From: Lachnospiraceae bacterium
GTDB lineage: Bacteria; Bacillota; Clostridia; Lachnospirales; Lachnospiraceae
Direction of reading: 5' to 3'
DNA: 64,000 nt
Assembly (NCBI GenBank): GCA_902363835.1
Contig: CABJBM010000029.1
Coordinates: forward strand, 11,125 to 75,124
Shown: positions 8,818 through 17,736 of the stretch, in pieces
How positions within the stretch are numbered: the first letter of the stretch is position 1
Layout: every line of letters begins with the position of its first letter
Position numbers and translations under genes: made by a program
The notes under the pieces: generated by a model
What the model was told of the DNA's origin: nothing
The model's input: only the letters and a program-made list of their open reading frames with translations
Database searches by the model: none

Positions 8818-9534
8818 ATGGAACGAATATTAGTTGTGGCCTTATCCTCCCTGCTTGGAGGCCTTGCCCAGGCTGTTACAGGCTTTGGAGGGGCGATCAT
8901 TATCATGATTTTTCTTCCTCTCATCCTGTCCATGAATGCGGCTCCTGCCTTAAGCGACGTGATCACCATGATGCTGTCCTTTTCCATGTTCTGGAGGTAC
9001 CGGAGGTCAGTAAAGCTAAAGCCTATCCTCCTTCCGGCCGGAGTTTACTTAGCAGCCAGCACAGCGGCCATCCACTGGTCCGCCTATTTTGACGGTGGGA
9101 AGCGAAAGGGGATCTTTGGCTTGTTTCTCATAGGGCTGTCTATTTATTTTTTCTTTTTTTCAGGGAAGGCCAGGGTAAAGCCGTCCCCTCAAATGGGGGT
9201 GATCTGCGGGCTTGCAGCCGGGATATGCGGCGGGTTTTTCGGGATCAGCGGGCCGCCCATGAGCCTTTATTATTTGGGGGCAATGGAGACAAAGGAGGAA
9301 TACCTGGGAACATTGAATGGGTTTTTCTCCATTACAGTGGTTTTTAATATTATTGCCAGAATCTCCAACGGATTTTTAACAAGGGACCTGATTCCCTATA
9401 TGGGCATTGGAATTGTGGCGATCCTCATTGGAAGCGCCTGGGGCAGCAGGCTGGTGGCCCGGATCGACCGGAAGACCATGAGCATGTGCGTGTATGGGCT
9501 TATGGCAGTTGCCGGAATTGTGGCTATCCTATAA
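8818..9534 (+). CDS. TauE/SafE-family anion exporter (2)
   Basis: A 238-residue membrane protein of the same family as its upstream neighbour. It has the paired glycine-rich motifs GLAQAVTGFGGAIIIM near residue 14 and GICGGFFGISGPPMSLYYLG near residue 136. AAAGGAG lies 6 bases before ATG 8818; the frame extends upstream to 8758 but without a binding site. Two tandem but dissimilar members suggest either two substrates or a functional pair. It is separated by 120 bases, including a new promoter, from the fucose-isomerase-like gene. Confidence 0.85.
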   Translation: MERILVVALSSLLGGLAQAVTGFGGAIIIMIFLPLILSMNAAPALSDVITMMLSFSMFWRYRRSVKLKPILLPAGVYLAASTAAIHWSAYFDGGKRKGIFGLFLIGLSIYFFFFSGKARVKPSPQMGVICGLAAGICGGFFGISGPPMSLYYLGAMETKEEYLGTLNGFFSITVVFNIIARISNGFLTRDLIPYMGIGIVAILIGSAWGSRLVARIDRKTMSMCVYGLMAVAGIVAIL

Positions 9535-9562
9535 AAATCATAAAAAAGTGAGAGGGGGTATA

Positions 9563-9613
9563 TTGACAAATTAATAAAAGTATGGTACATACGTATTATA
9601 CACACGAGTTGAT
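9563..9613 (+). promoter_or_regulatory. Promoter and LacI-type operator of the sugar locus (site 1)
   Basis: A TTGACA -35 box lies at 9563-9568; the -10 is weak (TACATA at 9586-9591, 17-base spacing). Directly downstream at 9598-9613 is ATACACACGAGTTGAT, whose left half and ACGA core are identical to the operator-like sites at 11056 and 12142. A repressor bound here would block the start region. The encoded LacI protein at 11089 is the obvious candidate. Confidence 0.6.
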
Positions 9614-9657
9614 ATTGAATAGTATTGTGCAATATTTTGGAACATTGGAGGGGAAAG

Positions 9658-11004
9658 ATGAAAGCAAAACTAAATGTAGGGTTTGTCACCACCTATTCCG
9701 GCAGGTGGCCCAAGGAGGTCCCGGAAGAGAGAAACCGGGAATATGGAGACTGGCTGGCTGAACATCTGCCTATGGTCCGGATGGTAAGAGCTGCCGTCTT
9801 AGGCTGCAGCCGGGAAACGGTAGAAGAAGTTACAAGGGAATTTAAAGCCCAGGATGTGGATGTAATCGTTTTGGTTTATGGAGCCTTTACAGGGGATGAT
9901 GTGGCTTCCTATCTGGCGGAGATGGTGAAGGTGCCTCTCATTTTATGGGCGCCCTATGAGGTACCTTTTGAAAAAGATGACAGGCTTTATTCCAATGCTC
10001 TTTGTTCCATGACCATGAACGCGGCTGCCATCAGGAAGCTGGGTGCCACCTATCATACCGTTTACGGAAGCCTGGAGGATGAAAGGGCAACGGAAAAGGT
10101 CAGAAACTTAATCATTGCCTATGATGTTGTCAAGGCCTTAAGGCATACCAATCTGGGACTTCTGGGATACCGGCCTACGGCCTTTTATAACTGCAGCTTT
10201 GATGAAAGCCTGATCCGCAGAACCTTTGGGGTGAAGATTGAAGAAACCGATTTAAAAGCAGTATTTGACCGGATGGAAAGAATTTCTGAGGAAGAATGGA
10301 AGGCAGACATGGAGAATATGGCCCGTCAATATGATACGGCCCAGCTTCCTGAGGGTCACTTGGAAAACCATTCCAGACTGTACCTGGCTCTTAAGGAAGT
10401 CATGAAAGAACAGCACTATGATTTTGCCGCCATCAAATGCTGGCCTGAAATGGGGAATTTACATACAACGCCTTGCGCAGTCCTTGGACGCCTGGCAGAC
10501 GAGGGGATCAACATTGGCTGTGAAGGGGATGTTGATGCAGAGCTGGCTCAGATGACAGAATACTATCTTACAGGAAAGCCCAGCTTTATTACAGACTTGA
10601 TCAACATTGATGAAAAGGAAAATGTGATCACTTTCTGGCATTGCGGAAACGCTGCTCCGTCCTTGTGTAATAAGGATTATCAGGTTGAAATGAGAAATCA
10701 TCCTCTGGCCGGCCAGGGCACCGCGTTTTATGGAGCCTTAAAGCCAGGAGAAGTGACCATTGCAAGATTCTGCAACCTTGACGGAGGTTATAAGCTGTTC
10801 CTCATGAGAGGAGAAGCGGTGCCAATGGACCGCTACACAAAGGGGATCATGGCAAATATAAAGGTAAAACGCCCTGTAAGGGAGGTTATAGAAGGGATCA
10901 TAGCAGAGGGAATCCCCCATCATTACAGCATTGTGTGGGAGGATGTGGCGGAGGCCATGAAGCAGGTATGCGGGCTGTTAGGAATCCCGGTCATTGAGAT
11001 GTAG
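9658..11004 (+). CDS. L-fucose/L-arabinose isomerase-like protein
   Basis: This 448-residue protein resembles the L-fucose isomerase C-terminal-domain family, which interconverts aldoses and ketoses in the cytoplasm. The N-terminal half is Rossmann-like (VDVIVLVYGAFTGDDVASYL), and the segment KCWPEMGNLHTTPCAVLGRL with GINIGCEGDVDAEL matches the family's conserved K-WP and CEGD blocks. GGAGGGG precedes ATG 9658. It is the first gene behind an operator shared with the LacI regulator and the sugar ABC operon, so it should act on the imported sugar or a derivative. The substrate cannot be assigned; many relatives are not true fucose isomerases. Confidence 0.75.
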   Translation: MKAKLNVGFVTTYSGRWPKEVPEERNREYGDWLAEHLPMVRMVRAAVLGCSRETVEEVTREFKAQDVDVIVLVYGAFTGDDVASYLAEMVKVPLILWAPYEVPFEKDDRLYSNALCSMTMNAAAIRKLGATYHTVYGSLEDERATEKVRNLIIAYDVVKALRHTNLGLLGYRPTAFYNCSFDESLIRRTFGVKIEETDLKAVFDRMERISEEEWKADMENMARQYDTAQLPEGHLENHSRLYLALKEVMKEQHYDFAAIKCWPEMGNLHTTPCAVLGRLADEGINIGCEGDVDAELAQMTEYYLTGKPSFITDLINIDEKENVITFWHCGNAAPSLCNKDYQVEMRNHPLAGQGTAFYGALKPGEVTIARFCNLDGGYKLFLMRGEAVPMDRYTKGIMANIKVKRPVREVIEGIIAEGIPHHYSIVWEDVAEAMKQVCGLLGIPVIEM

Positions 11005-11018
11005 CCTGGAAATAACCG

Positions 11019-11071
11019 TTGACACTGTTTGCACCACACGGGTATAATGAGAAATATACATACGAGTTTAT
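11019..11071 (+). promoter_or_regulatory. Promoter and operator of the lacI-family gene (site 2)
   Basis: TTGACA (11019-11024) and TATAAT (11043-11048) are spaced by 18 bases, a near-consensus sigma-A promoter. The operator-like sequence ATACATACGAGTTTAT at 11056-11071 covers the expected start point. This arrangement implies autoregulation of the repressor. Confidence 0.75.
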
Positions 11072-11088
11072 GGTAAGGAGACAGGAAA

Positions 11089-12099
11089 ATGGGGCAGAAT
11101 GGCGAACGGGTGACAAGATCGGATGTGGCGAAGGCGGCAGGAGTCAGCGAGACGATTGTTTCCTATGTGATCAACAACAACCGCTATGTGGCTAAGGAAA
11201 AGAGGCAGAGGGTGGAAGAAGCCATTGCAGCCCTTCACTACAGACCCAACAACGTGGCGCGGGCTTTGAAGGGAAAGCGGAGCAACCAGCTTCTTTTCAT
11301 TGCGGATCAGATCACCAACGAGTATTTCAGCCGGATTGTCAGCGAAATGGATAAGTACGCCTATGAAGCCGGATTCCTGATTTCCCTGTGTGCCAACCGG
11401 AATACCCCGGAATTTGTCTCCCAGGTCATCAGCCGCCAGTATGACGGCATCATTATCAGCTCCATCAGCTTTCCCATGGAATATGTGGAGTCCTTCAGCA
11501 AAGCAGGAATACCGGTTTTGCTGTTTGAGCACAGAACCCATGGCGAACTTCCTGAGAATGTGGCGACCCTTGCTTCCGGTCTGTATCCGGGAGCCAGAAT
11601 GGCAGTCAGCCATCTGGTGGATAAGGGAAGGAAGCATATCATTTACATTGACCGCATCAGCAAAAAGGGAAATGTGAGCGGACCTACGGATCTGCGTCTG
11701 AGCGGATATTTTGATGAGATGAAGGAGAACGGGCTTTGGGCCGGAGAAGATACGGTCATTGCAGGCTGTCATTCGGAAGAAGAGCTGGCAGAGGCTGTTG
11801 TAAAATATTTAAAGGATCATAAGGAAACAGACGGAATCGTCGGACGGAATGATATGGTAGCCTGTATTGCAATGTATGCGGCTGTGGGCTGGGGAAAGAG
11901 AGTGCCACAGGATATGGGGGTGGTTGGATTTGACAATTCCAGCATCAGCAGGTTTTGTTTTCCCAGACTGACAACCCTGGAAATGCAGCGGGAGGCCATC
12001 AGCATGACAGCCATTGATATGATGGTCCAGATGATCGGAGGAAAGCATCCGGAAAATGCAAAGTTTGAAACAAAGCTGATCATAAGAGAAAGCACGTAA
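11089..12099 (+). CDS. LacI-family transcriptional regulator
   Basis: A 336-residue repressor. The N-terminal helix-turn-helix (TRSDVAKAAGVSETIVSYVI, residues 8-27) and the hinge helix (YRPNNVARALKG) are classic LacI elements. The rest is a periplasmic-binding-protein-like effector domain ending in the usual VVGFDNSSISRFCFPRLTTL segment. It probably binds the ATACAC-ACGA-GTGTAT-type sites found before the isomerase-like gene, before itself and before the sugar-binding protein gene. The inducer is probably the imported sugar or an intermediate. Confidence 0.9.
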   Translation: MGQNGERVTRSDVAKAAGVSETIVSYVINNNRYVAKEKRQRVEEAIAALHYRPNNVARALKGKRSNQLLFIADQITNEYFSRIVSEMDKYAYEAGFLISLCANRNTPEFVSQVISRQYDGIIISSISFPMEYVESFSKAGIPVLLFEHRTHGELPENVATLASGLYPGARMAVSHLVDKGRKHIIYIDRISKKGNVSGPTDLRLSGYFDEMKENGLWAGEDTVIAGCHSEEELAEAVVKYLKDHKETDGIVGRNDMVACIAMYAAVGWGKRVPQDMGVVGFDNSSISRFCFPRLTTLEMQREAISMTAIDMMVQMIGGKHPENAKFETKLIIREST

Positions 12100-12141
12100 A
12101 TGTTTTGTTTTGGAGGAAAAACGCAGGTTTGTCCCGACGAT

Positions 12142-12160
12142 ATACACACGAGTGTATAAT
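12142..12160 (+). promoter_or_regulatory. LacI-type operator overlapping the -10 box of the ABC operon (site 3)
   Basis: The operator ATACACACGAGTGTAT (12142-12157) has perfect 6-base inverted half-sites around the ACGA core. It overlaps a consensus TATAAT at 12155-12160. The -35 region is poor (TTGTCC at 12129 gives 20-base spacing). Binding here would directly occlude RNA polymerase. This is the most symmetric of the three sites and is probably the strongest. Confidence 0.7.
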
Positions 12161-12240
12161 GGTAATGCGGGGAAGATATTGTCCTGATAAGCCTGGTTTT
12201 AATAAAACAAGTCAAGTCTGAAAGAAAGAGAGGGTATTTT

Positions 12241-13593
12241 ATGAAAAAAAGAAGACTAGCAGCGTTGGCACTGGCCGGGATCATGGCACTTACAACCGGT
12301 TGCTCCGGCGGGGGAAAGACAGAAGCGGTTACATCAGGAGGGGAGACAAAAACAGAAGCAAAGACAGAGGCAGAAACAAAGGCCCAGGATTCAGGAAACA
12401 AGGAGCCTATCACCTTAAAGATTGCCAATTATGCGGTGCTGGAAAAGGGGTACGATGAATTTTGGAAAAACGTGAAGGAAGGCTTTGAAGCCAAGAATCC
12501 CAACGTGACCATTGAATGGGTTACTGCTCCCTACGGGGAAATCTTAAACCAGGTCATCAACATGGCAGGAGGCGGAGACCGGGTGGACTGTGTTTTCAGT
12601 GAAATGATCTGGCTTCCTGCATTGGTGGATGCCGGTCTTGCGGCGCCCATGAAGGAGGTTTTGGATGAGGACTTTTTAAATGACTATTATCCCAATATCC
12701 TGGAAGCCCATAAGGTGGACGGAGAAGTTTACGGCGCGCCCCTTTATGTATCTCCTTCCCTTTTGTTCTACAACAAGAACTTATTTGAAAAGGCCGGTCT
12801 TGATCCAAACAAGCCGCCTAAGACCTACGAGGAAATGCTTTCCATGGCGGAAAAGCTGTCAGGGCTTACTACGGACGACGGGAATAAGGTATATGCGTTC
12901 GGCCAGCCTACTGCATCGGTCATCGTCATCGGATCCTCCATTCAGGCCTTTGCCGCAAACTTCGGAGGTTATGTGTTTGACGAAAACGGAAAGCTGGATG
13001 TGGAAAATGAAGGCCTTAAAGAAGCTCTTGGGATGTTAAAGGTTCTTGATGAAAAAGGCTATAATCCGCAGAATGCCAAGCCAAAGGATTTGAGGAACTT
13101 ATTTGCTCTGGGGCAGCTTGCCATGTATTATGACAATTCCTGGGGCTTTAACGGCGCTAAGTCCATTAACCCTGATGTGGTGAATTTTGCAGCAGCGGCA
13201 GAGCCTTTAAAAGGCGGAAACGGAGATGGAGCGTCTACCCTGCAGTCCCATTGCTTTGTTGCTGTTGACAACGGACCGGAGCGTGTGGAGGCGGTGAAAG
13301 ACTTTATCCAGTATGTGATCACTCCGGAAGTTTTAAATGACTATATTGCAAATATTGCCCCGGCCCTTCCTGCGAAAAACTCCATGAAGGACATGGAAGC
13401 AGTAAAGAACAGCCCGATTTTAAACGGAGCAGGAAATTCTGTGGAAAAGGCGGAGCCTGTACTCATGTTCCCAACCTTATCTGATTTTAACTTAGAGCTG
13501 TGCGCACTGGCCCAGGCGGTAACGGTTGGAGGAGAAGATGTGGAAACTGCCCTGAAAAACTTCCGGAATTCGGTGCAGCCTCTGCTTCCATAA
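12241..13593 (+). CDS. Sugar ABC transporter substrate-binding lipoprotein
   Basis: A 450-residue extracellular binding protein of family 1 (SBP_bac_1). The signal peptide ends in TTGC, with the lipobox cysteine at about residue 21, followed by a Gly/Thr/Glu/Lys linker to about residue 55. The mature domain contains ITLKIANYAVLEKGYDEFW and APLYVSPSLLFYNKNLFEKAGL, typical of carbohydrate-binding members. It is the first gene of an operon with sulfatase, two permeases, aldolase and isomerase, behind operator site 3. No ATPase is encoded in the locus, which is normal for these importers because they share an MsmK-type ATPase encoded elsewhere. Confidence 0.9.
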   Translation: MKKRRLAALALAGIMALTTGCSGGGKTEAVTSGGETKTEAKTEAETKAQDSGNKEPITLKIANYAVLEKGYDEFWKNVKEGFEAKNPNVTIEWVTAPYGEILNQVINMAGGGDRVDCVFSEMIWLPALVDAGLAAPMKEVLDEDFLNDYYPNILEAHKVDGEVYGAPLYVSPSLLFYNKNLFEKAGLDPNKPPKTYEEMLSMAEKLSGLTTDDGNKVYAFGQPTASVIVIGSSIQAFAANFGGYVFDENGKLDVENEGLKEALGMLKVLDEKGYNPQNAKPKDLRNLFALGQLAMYYDNSWGFNGAKSINPDVVNFAAAAEPLKGGNGDGASTLQSHCFVAVDNGPERVEAVKDFIQYVITPEVLNDYIANIAPALPAKNSMKDMEAVKNSPILNGAGNSVEKAEPVLMFPTLSDFNLELCALAQAVTVGGEDVETALKNFRNSVQPLLP

Positions 13594-13625
13594 GAACGGA
13601 CAGGAATTTAAAAAGAGGAGAGAAG

Positions 13626-15029
13626 ATGGCAGGAAAAAGACCAAACATTGTATTTATTTTAACAGATGACCAGGGGATCTGGTCCCTGGGCTGCTATGGA
13701 AATCAGGAAATAAGGACTCCCAATTTAGACCGGCTGGCCCAGAGCGGCGTCCGCTTTGATAACTTTTTCTGTACTTCCCCGGTCTGTTCTCCTGCCAGGG
13801 CATCTCTCCTGACAGGAAGGATCCCATCCCAGCATGGCATCCACGATTATTTAAGCGGAGGCAACGGAGGCTGCGGACAGGAGGCCATTGAATACTTAAA
13901 GGAATATCGGGGGTATACGGATATTCTGGCGGAAAACGGGTATACCTGCGGGTTAAGCGGAAAATGGCATTTAGGAAACGGCAGGAGGCCCCAAAAGGGA
14001 TTTACCTGGTGGTATTCCCACCAAAAGGGCGGCGGACCTTATTACAATGCCCCCATGTTCCGGGAAGGGGAGCCTGTGTATGAAAAGGGATATATTACAG
14101 ATGTGATCACAGATAATGCCCTGGCCTTTATTGACAGGGAAAAAAACAGGGAAAATCCCTTTTATTTAAGCGTTCACTATACGGCTCCCCATTCCCCATG
14201 GATCAACAGCCATCCGGAAGAATATACGAAGATGTATGAGGACTGTCCATTTGAAACCTGTCCTCAGCCGGATCCCCATCCATGGGCTAAGACAGAGGTG
14301 CTGGATGGGTATAAAAATTCCAGAGAATGTCTGATCGGCTATTTTGCGGCGATTACTGCCATGGATTACAATGTGGGGCGGATCTTGGAAAAGCTTAAAG
14401 AGGAACAGCTATTAGAGGATACTATAATCATTTTTACCAGCGACAATGGCTTTAACTGCGGCCATCATGGAATATGGGGAAAGGGAAACGGCACATTCCC
14501 CCTGAATTTTTACGATACTTCTGTGAAGGTTCCCTTTCTTGTGAGCCATAAGGATCATATTCCGGGAAACCGGGTCTGCCAGGCCATGTGCAGCGGCTAT
14601 GACTTTATGCCGACTCTTTTGGAATATCTGGGCCTTGAGAATGAGGAAGGGGATAAGCTGCCGGGGAAAAGCTTTTTCAGTGACCTGATGGGGCTTGAGG
14701 GAAAAGAGGAAGGCCCTGTGGTGGTATTTGACGAATACGGCCCGGCCCGGATGATACGGGATAAACGGTATAAGCTGGTCCACCGGTATCCATACGGCCC
14801 GGATGAATTCTATGATCTGGAATCAGATCCGGAAGAAGCATATAACCGGATTCAGGATGAGAGCTGCATGGAAGTGATCAGCCGGATGAAAAAACAGATG
14901 GAACTGTGGTTTCTCCGGTATGCAGACCCAAGAGTTGATGGTTCCAGAGAGCCGGTCATGGGCGGGGGACAGAGCCGGATGGCCGGAGTGCTGGGACCTG
15001 GAATCAATGTTTACGGAGAGAATATATAG
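13626..15029 (+). CDS. Type I sulfatase (arylsulfatase family), probably cytoplasmic
   Basis: A 467-residue sulfatase that hydrolyses a sulfate ester. Metal-binding residues D14/D15 (LTDDQG) and the maturation motif C54-S-P-A-R are present; C54 would be converted to formylglycine, so an anaerobic sulfatase-maturating radical SAM enzyme is needed and is not in this window. Other motifs are SGKWHLGNG, HYTAPHSPW and FTSDNGFNCGHHG. The N-terminus begins MAGKRPNIVFIL with no signal peptide, so the enzyme likely acts after import. ATG 13626 follows AGAGGAG; the frame runs upstream into the binding-protein gene. Its place between binding protein and permeases argues that the imported sugar is sulfated. 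A phosphonate- or phosphodiester-hydrolysing relative is the main alternative. Confidence 0.88.
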   Translation: MAGKRPNIVFILTDDQGIWSLGCYGNQEIRTPNLDRLAQSGVRFDNFFCTSPVCSPARASLLTGRIPSQHGIHDYLSGGNGGCGQEAIEYLKEYRGYTDILAENGYTCGLSGKWHLGNGRRPQKGFTWWYSHQKGGGPYYNAPMFREGEPVYEKGYITDVITDNALAFIDREKNRENPFYLSVHYTAPHSPWINSHPEEYTKMYEDCPFETCPQPDPHPWAKTEVLDGYKNSRECLIGYFAAITAMDYNVGRILEKLKEEQLLEDTIIIFTSDNGFNCGHHGIWGKGNGTFPLNFYDTSVKVPFLVSHKDHIPGNRVCQAMCSGYDFMPTLLEYLGLENEEGDKLPGKSFFSDLMGLEGKEEGPVVVFDEYGPARMIRDKRYKLVHRYPYGPDEFYDLESDPEEAYNRIQDESCMEVISRMKKQMELWFLRYADPRVDGSREPVMGGGQSRMAGVLGPGINVYGENI

Positions 15030-15046
15030 AAAGTGGGGAAAGAACC

Positions 15047-15970
15047 TTGAAGGAGAAGGCAATTAAGAGGTCGTATTTTAAGACTCAGACGGGAGACAGG
15101 ATATTTGCTTTTGTGCTGCTGCTTCCGGCGATTATTACAACCGTAGGGTTCATATTGATTCCGGTAGCGGATTCCATTTACAGAAGCTTTTTCGATTATA
15201 AGGTAAAGAATATTATCTCGGGCAAACCGGGAGTATGGAATGACTTTGCCAACTATACAAAGCTTTTTTCCAATGGAAAGCTGGTTCCTTCCATGACAAA
15301 TACCCTGGTGTTTGTGTTTGGCGTAGTTGCTGCCCAGTTTGTTCTGGGAATGGCCCTGGCCCTGATTTTAAACAGCAATATCAGGTTTTCACGGTTTATC
15401 CGCAGCATTATGATGGTGCCCTGGGTGGTGCCCACCCTTATATCGGGACTTGTATGGCTGTGGATGTTCCAGCCTCAGTACGGTCTGGTAAAATATTTTG
15501 CAGGAGTGCTGACCGGGGGAAGAGTGACGGATCTGGCTGTTTTAAACAATCCGTCCACTGCCATGCTGGGGGTGTCCGCGGCGGCCTTATGGAAACAGAT
15601 TCCTCTTGCGGCCCTTCTTCTTTTGGCAGGCCTTGCCAATGTGCCTGAGGAGATTCTGGAGGCGGCAAAAATTGACGGGGCAAATGGGGTTCAAAGATTT
15701 TTTAACATCGTATTGCCTTACATGAAGAGTGTGATTAAGGTCACGGTTTCCATGTCCATCATTGAGAACTTTAAGCAGTTCCCCTTGTTCTGGACCATGA
15801 CAGGAGGCGGACCAAATAACTCCACCACCACCATGGCCATATTAAGCTACCGGGAAGCCTTTGTTTCCAATAATTTTGGCTCAGGAGCGGCGGTCACTAC
15901 GGTGTGGATGCTTCTGATGATTGTGGTGGTATATGTTTATAACCGCATCTTTCGTGCGGATGATATGTAG
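15047..15970 (+). CDS. Sugar ABC transporter permease (MalF type)
   Basis: This 307-residue permease has about six transmembrane segments and the coupling motif EEILEAAKIDGANGVQRFFNI, near residue 204. It pairs with the MalG-type permease that follows after 14 bases. The start is taken as TTG 15047, preceded by GTGGGGAAAG; no ATG in frame is positioned well. It belongs to the operon led by the binding protein at 12241. Confidence 0.9.
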   Translation: MKEKAIKRSYFKTQTGDRIFAFVLLLPAIITTVGFILIPVADSIYRSFFDYKVKNIISGKPGVWNDFANYTKLFSNGKLVPSMTNTLVFVFGVVAAQFVLGMALALILNSNIRFSRFIRSIMMVPWVVPTLISGLVWLWMFQPQYGLVKYFAGVLTGGRVTDLAVLNNPSTAMLGVSAAALWKQIPLAALLLLAGLANVPEEILEAAKIDGANGVQRFFNIVLPYMKSVIKVTVSMSIIENFKQFPLFWTMTGGGPNNSTTTMAILSYREAFVSNNFGSGAAVTTVWMLLMIVVVYVYNRIFRADDM

Positions 15971-15984
15971 GGAGGAGGCAGAAT

Positions 15985-16824
15985 ATGAAACGAAACCGTA
16001 TCTTAAATAACATTCTGAAATATGTGGTTTTAGGCCTCATCCTTTTGTTTTTGCTGTTCCCCCTTTTATGGGTTCTGATCACATCCTTTAAAACCAACAT
16101 GGAGGCATACAAATTTCCTCCCACCTTTCTGGTCAGGAACCCTACGGTTCAGAGCTACATCGATTTATTTACCGTAAATAATGACTTTTTTACATACTAT
16201 AAAAACAATTTTGTTGTGGCAGGAAGCGCCGCCCTTATCACCACCTTTATGGCGGTTATTTCCGGCTATGCCTTATCCAGGTTTCATTTTAAATGGAACA
16301 AATGGATCGTGGCGGCATTTACTTCCGCACAGATGTTTCCTGTTGTGAGCCGTTTGATTTCCCTTTATAAGATCCTTGGGGATGTGAAACTGATTAACAC
16401 TCATCCAGGGCTTATTCTGGCTGTGACGGCGGGTATGCTCCCCTTCACAATCATGCTCATGTCCAGCTTCTATGACGGGGTTCCCAGGGAGCTGGAGGAA
16501 GCGGCCAGAGTGGATGGAGCAGGCAGATTAGGCACCCTTTTTAAGGTCGTGGTGCCCCTTGTAAAGCCGGGGATGCTGGCAGTTGGCATTTATGCATTCC
16601 TGCTTTCCTGGGATGATTATCTGCATGCTTCCACCCTGATTCAAACAGATTCCCTGCGTACCTTGTCAGCGGGCGTGGCACTTCGTTATTTAGGAGAGCT
16701 TTCCTATGACTGGTCCCTGATCAACACCATTTCCATTGTGGGTACCATTCCCATGGTGGTAATATTCTTCTTCTTTCAGAGATATATGGTCAAGGGCCTG
16801 GTGGCAGGTGCTGTAAAAGGATAA
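15985..16824 (+). CDS. Sugar ABC transporter permease (MalG type)
   Basis: A 279-residue permease with six predicted transmembrane segments, the EAA-type loop ELEEAARVDGAGRLGTLFKV and the C-terminal QRYMVKGLVAGAVKG that is typical of MalG-like subunits. GGAGGAGG precedes its ATG. Together with the MalF-type subunit it forms the channel for the sugar recognised by the 12241 binding protein. Confidence 0.9.
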   Translation: MKRNRILNNILKYVVLGLILLFLLFPLLWVLITSFKTNMEAYKFPPTFLVRNPTVQSYIDLFTVNNDFFTYYKNNFVVAGSAALITTFMAVISGYALSRFHFKWNKWIVAAFTSAQMFPVVSRLISLYKILGDVKLINTHPGLILAVTAGMLPFTIMLMSSFYDGVPRELEEAARVDGAGRLGTLFKVVVPLVKPGMLAVGIYAFLLSWDDYLHASTLIQTDSLRTLSAGVALRYLGELSYDWSLINTISIVGTIPMVVIFFFFQRYMVKGLVAGAVKG

Positions 16825-16839
16825 AAAAGGAGAAAAAAC

Positions 16840-17694
16840 ATGCTTGTAACGAACAGAGAGAATTTAATGAAGGCAGCAAAGTCAGGGTACGCCATCCCTG
16901 CTCTCAATACACAGGGAGGAAATTATGACATCATCTGGGCTGCCTGCCGGGCGGCAGAGGAAATGAAGTCTCCCATCATACTTGCCCATTACGTATCCAC
17001 AGGGGCTTATTCCGGCCACGACTGGTTTGTCCAGGTCTGCAAATGGTGTGCAAACAAGGTTTCTGTTCCCGTATCCATTCACCTGGACCATGGCGCAGAC
17101 TTTGATATCTGCATGGAAGCATTGAAGCTGGGTTTCACTTCCTTAATGATCGACGGCTCTGAAAAACCTGTAAAGGAAAATGCAGCAATGACCAATGAGG
17201 TATTAAAGGTAGCCAGGCGATTTGGGGTGCCGGTAGAGGCTGAGATTGGGGAGCTTTTACGCCTTGACGGCCAGGGAACTGTTATGGAAAATAAGAATAT
17301 CGTAAATCCTGGGGAAGTAAAGGAGTTTTTAGATCTGTGCCGGCCGGATTCTCTTGCAATCGGAATCGGCAATGCCCACGGATATTACAGGGGAGTGCCG
17401 GACATTCATCTGGAAGTTTTGGAGGCGGTAAGAAAGTTTACGGACATTCCCCTGGTTCTTCACGGCTGCACCGGAATGAAGGAAGACATTATCAGGGAGG
17501 CCATTAAGCTGGGAGTGGCGAAGATCAATTTCGGCACTGAGATCCGCTATAAATATGTGGAATACTATGAGGAAGGCTTAAAGACCATGGATCATCAGGG
17601 GCATTCCTGGAAGCTGTCCCAGTATGCCAATGGCAGACTGACAGAGGATATTAAGGACATCATCCGCCTGGCAGGGGCAGAAGGGAAAGCCTGA
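16840..17694 (+). CDS. Class II fructose-bisphosphate-type aldolase
   Basis: A 284-residue zinc-dependent ketose-bisphosphate aldolase, which cleaves a phosphorylated ketose into dihydroxyacetone phosphate and an aldehyde. Family residues are visible: D83 and zinc ligand H84 (SIHLDHGAD), E135 (VEAEIGE), zinc ligands H180 (GIGNAHGYY) and H208 (VLHGCTG), followed by GVAKINFGTEIR, the phosphate-binding segment. It lies in the sulfatase operon between the permeases and the SIS isomerase, so its substrate is likely a product of the imported sugar (tagatose-, fructose- or sulfofructose-like) rather than the glycolytic fructose-1,6-bisphosphate. No sugar kinase gene is nearby. Confidence 0.88.
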   Translation: MLVTNRENLMKAAKSGYAIPALNTQGGNYDIIWAACRAAEEMKSPIILAHYVSTGAYSGHDWFVQVCKWCANKVSVPVSIHLDHGADFDICMEALKLGFTSLMIDGSEKPVKENAAMTNEVLKVARRFGVPVEAEIGELLRLDGQGTVMENKNIVNPGEVKEFLDLCRPDSLAIGIGNAHGYYRGVPDIHLEVLEAVRKFTDIPLVLHGCTGMKEDIIREAIKLGVAKINFGTEIRYKYVEYYEEGLKTMDHQGHSWKLSQYANGRLTEDIKDIIRLAGAEGKA

Positions 17695-17736
17695 TCTGTT
17701 TTTAGAAGAAAAGAACCGTTTGAGAGGAGTTTTGAC

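Noticed and set aside
11068..11772. 234-residue minus-strand frame opposite the lacI-family gene
   Set aside because: The plus strand encodes a clear LacI protein with promoter and start; the minus frame has no start signals and no recognisable domain.
11817..12428. 203-residue minus-strand frame across the lacI end and binding-protein start
   Set aside because: It covers an operator, a promoter and two real coding ends; no ribosome binding site was seen.
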